DNA of 5,231 nt from MKRK01 sp001896915. GTDB lineage: Bacteria; Bacillota; Clostridia; Oscillospirales; Acutalibacteraceae. The notes beneath the pieces are model-generated. The model was not told where the DNA came from. It did not search any database and was given only the letters and a program-made list of their open reading frames with translations. Positions 4,888 to 5,231 of this stretch are shown one piece after another. The position numbers were made by a program, and so were the translations under genes. Each line of letters opens with the position of its first letter. Position 1 is the stretch's first letter. Where the stretch lies: NCBI GenBank assembly GCA_937973935.1, contig CALJJF010000282.1, positions 1-5,231 of the forward strand, given 5' to 3'.

Positions 4888-5231
4888 TCATTGACGGCCA
4901 ATCATCCCATACATTTGCTGCAAATGGTTGGACAGCACCGTAAGCGAGCTGCCGATGTCTTCGTTTTCCACAATAATACCACCGGGAGTATTCAGCTTGA
5001 TCTGCGCGAAGTTCCAGATGGCAACAATTCCGCTGTCCACCAACAAGTCACAGATTGGCTGTGCCTCGGTTTCGGGAACGGTGATGATTCCAATTTTGAT
5101 TTTCATGCGGCGGCACAAGCCCACCAGCTGATTGGTGGACAGAACCTGCTTGCTGCCGATTTTAGTCCCGATTTTTTTCTCGTCATTGTCAAAAGCGGCG
5201 ATGATATCCAGATTATATTTGGAAAAGCCTT
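4888..5231 (-). CDS. rex: Redox-sensing transcriptional repressor Rex, C-terminal part (5' end outside the window)
   Basis: The frame is open from the right edge and yields the last 113 residues of Rex, about half of the usual 210 or so. What is visible is most of the NAD(H)-binding Rossmann domain: IIAAFDNDEKKIGTKI near the edge, then KIGIITVPETEAQPICDLLV, GIVAIWNFAQIKLNTPGG, and IIVENEDIGSSLTVLSNHL at the end. These match the family's IITVP, LNFAP-like, and VENxDL...LS-L signatures. The terminal helix is the one that swaps between subunits of the Rex dimer. The winged-helix DNA-binding domain and the GxG dinucleotide loop lie off the window. Rex binds DNA when NAD+ is high and releases it when NADH rises, derepressing fermentative and hydrogenase genes. 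As the first visible gene in this operon it probably regulates its own operon, but the promoter is outside the window. A GTG at 5124 could begin a 78-residue product but is an internal codon. Confidence 0.92.
   Translation of the reverse strand, partial: GFSKYNLDIIAAFDNDEKKIGTKIGSKQVLSTNQLVGLCRRMKIKIGIITVPETEAQPICDLLVDSGIVAIWNFAQIKLNTPGGIIVENEDIGSSLTVLSNHLQQMYGMIGRQ

Larger units (their letters stand above)
1..5231 (-). other. Single co-directional operon: rex - [2Fe-2S] - hydS - phosphatase - hydC - hydB
   Basis: All six genes lie on the minus strand, with junctions of 20 nt (rex to the [2Fe-2S] gene), 1-nt overlap, 8-nt overlap, 14 nt and 1 nt. No inverted repeat followed by a T-run, no promoter-like gap, and no copy of the Rex consensus (TTGTTAA-n4-TTAACAA-like) was seen between the genes. 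The set therefore looks like one transcript whose promoter lies to the right of the window and whose end lies to the left, beyond hydB. In related anaerobes the next gene after hydB is usually the catalytic hydA; that is expectation, not observation. Confidence 0.8.

Noticed and set aside
4868..4891. ATGA overlap start of the small [2Fe-2S] gene at the rex stop
   Set aside because: The ATG at 4891 would put a strong GGGGAGG inside the coding sequence and add eight residues before the first strand. The ATG at 4867 fits the ribosome site and the fold.
1..5231. CRISPR arrays, tRNA or rRNA genes, insertion sequences, riboswitches, terminators
   Set aside because: Almost every base is coding on the minus strand. 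The longest gap between genes is 20 nt, and no direct-repeat array, terminal inverted repeat, structured leader or hairpin with T-run was seen.

Overview
The window is a single, tightly packed stretch of one minus-strand operon. It reads right to left and is cut at both ends. It resembles a fermentative, strictly anaerobic Firmicute of the class Clostridia. The reasons are strong GGAGG-type ribosome binding sites before almost every gene, roughly half G+C by eye, a Rex redox repressor, and the gene order Rex / small [2Fe-2S] protein / HydS-like sensory [FeFe]-hydrogenase / SpoIIE-type phosphatase / NuoE-like / NuoF-like. No species can be named from this sequence alone.

Layout in transcription order: (1) 5231-4888, C-terminal 113 residues of the NADH-sensing repressor Rex; (2) 4867-4628, a 79-residue thioredoxin-like [2Fe-2S] protein; (3) 4628-2952, a 558-residue protein with two [4Fe-4S] ferredoxin motifs, an altered [FeFe]-hydrogenase H-cluster domain, a four-Cys Fe-S domain, a PAS domain and a C-terminal helical region, which fits the putative H2-sensing hydrogenase HydS (group C); (4) 2959-1787, a 390-residue PP2C/SpoIIE-family phosphatase with an uncharacterised C-terminal domain; (5) 1772-1296, the 158-residue NuoE-like [2Fe-2S] subunit (HydC/HndA type); (6) 1294-1, the first 431 residues of the NuoF-like NAD(P)H/FMN flavoprotein subunit (HydB/HndC type), running off the left edge. 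Junctions are 20-nt gap, 1-nt overlap, 8-nt overlap, 14-nt gap and 1-nt gap. No terminator or internal promoter is evident, and no intergenic stretch exceeds 20 bases.

How the genes may work together: HydB and HydC are the NAD(P)-linked electron-transfer half of a multimeric (probably electron-bifurcating) [FeFe]-hydrogenase. The catalytic HydA would be expected just beyond the left edge but is not seen. Rex would tie transcription to the NADH/NAD+ ratio. HydS would sense H2 or redox state through a modified H-cluster and pass the signal through its PAS domain and terminal helices. The translationally coupled phosphatase is the obvious candidate output. The enzymatic parts are well supported by motifs. 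The signalling route from HydS to phosphatase is inference and is the most interesting open question here.
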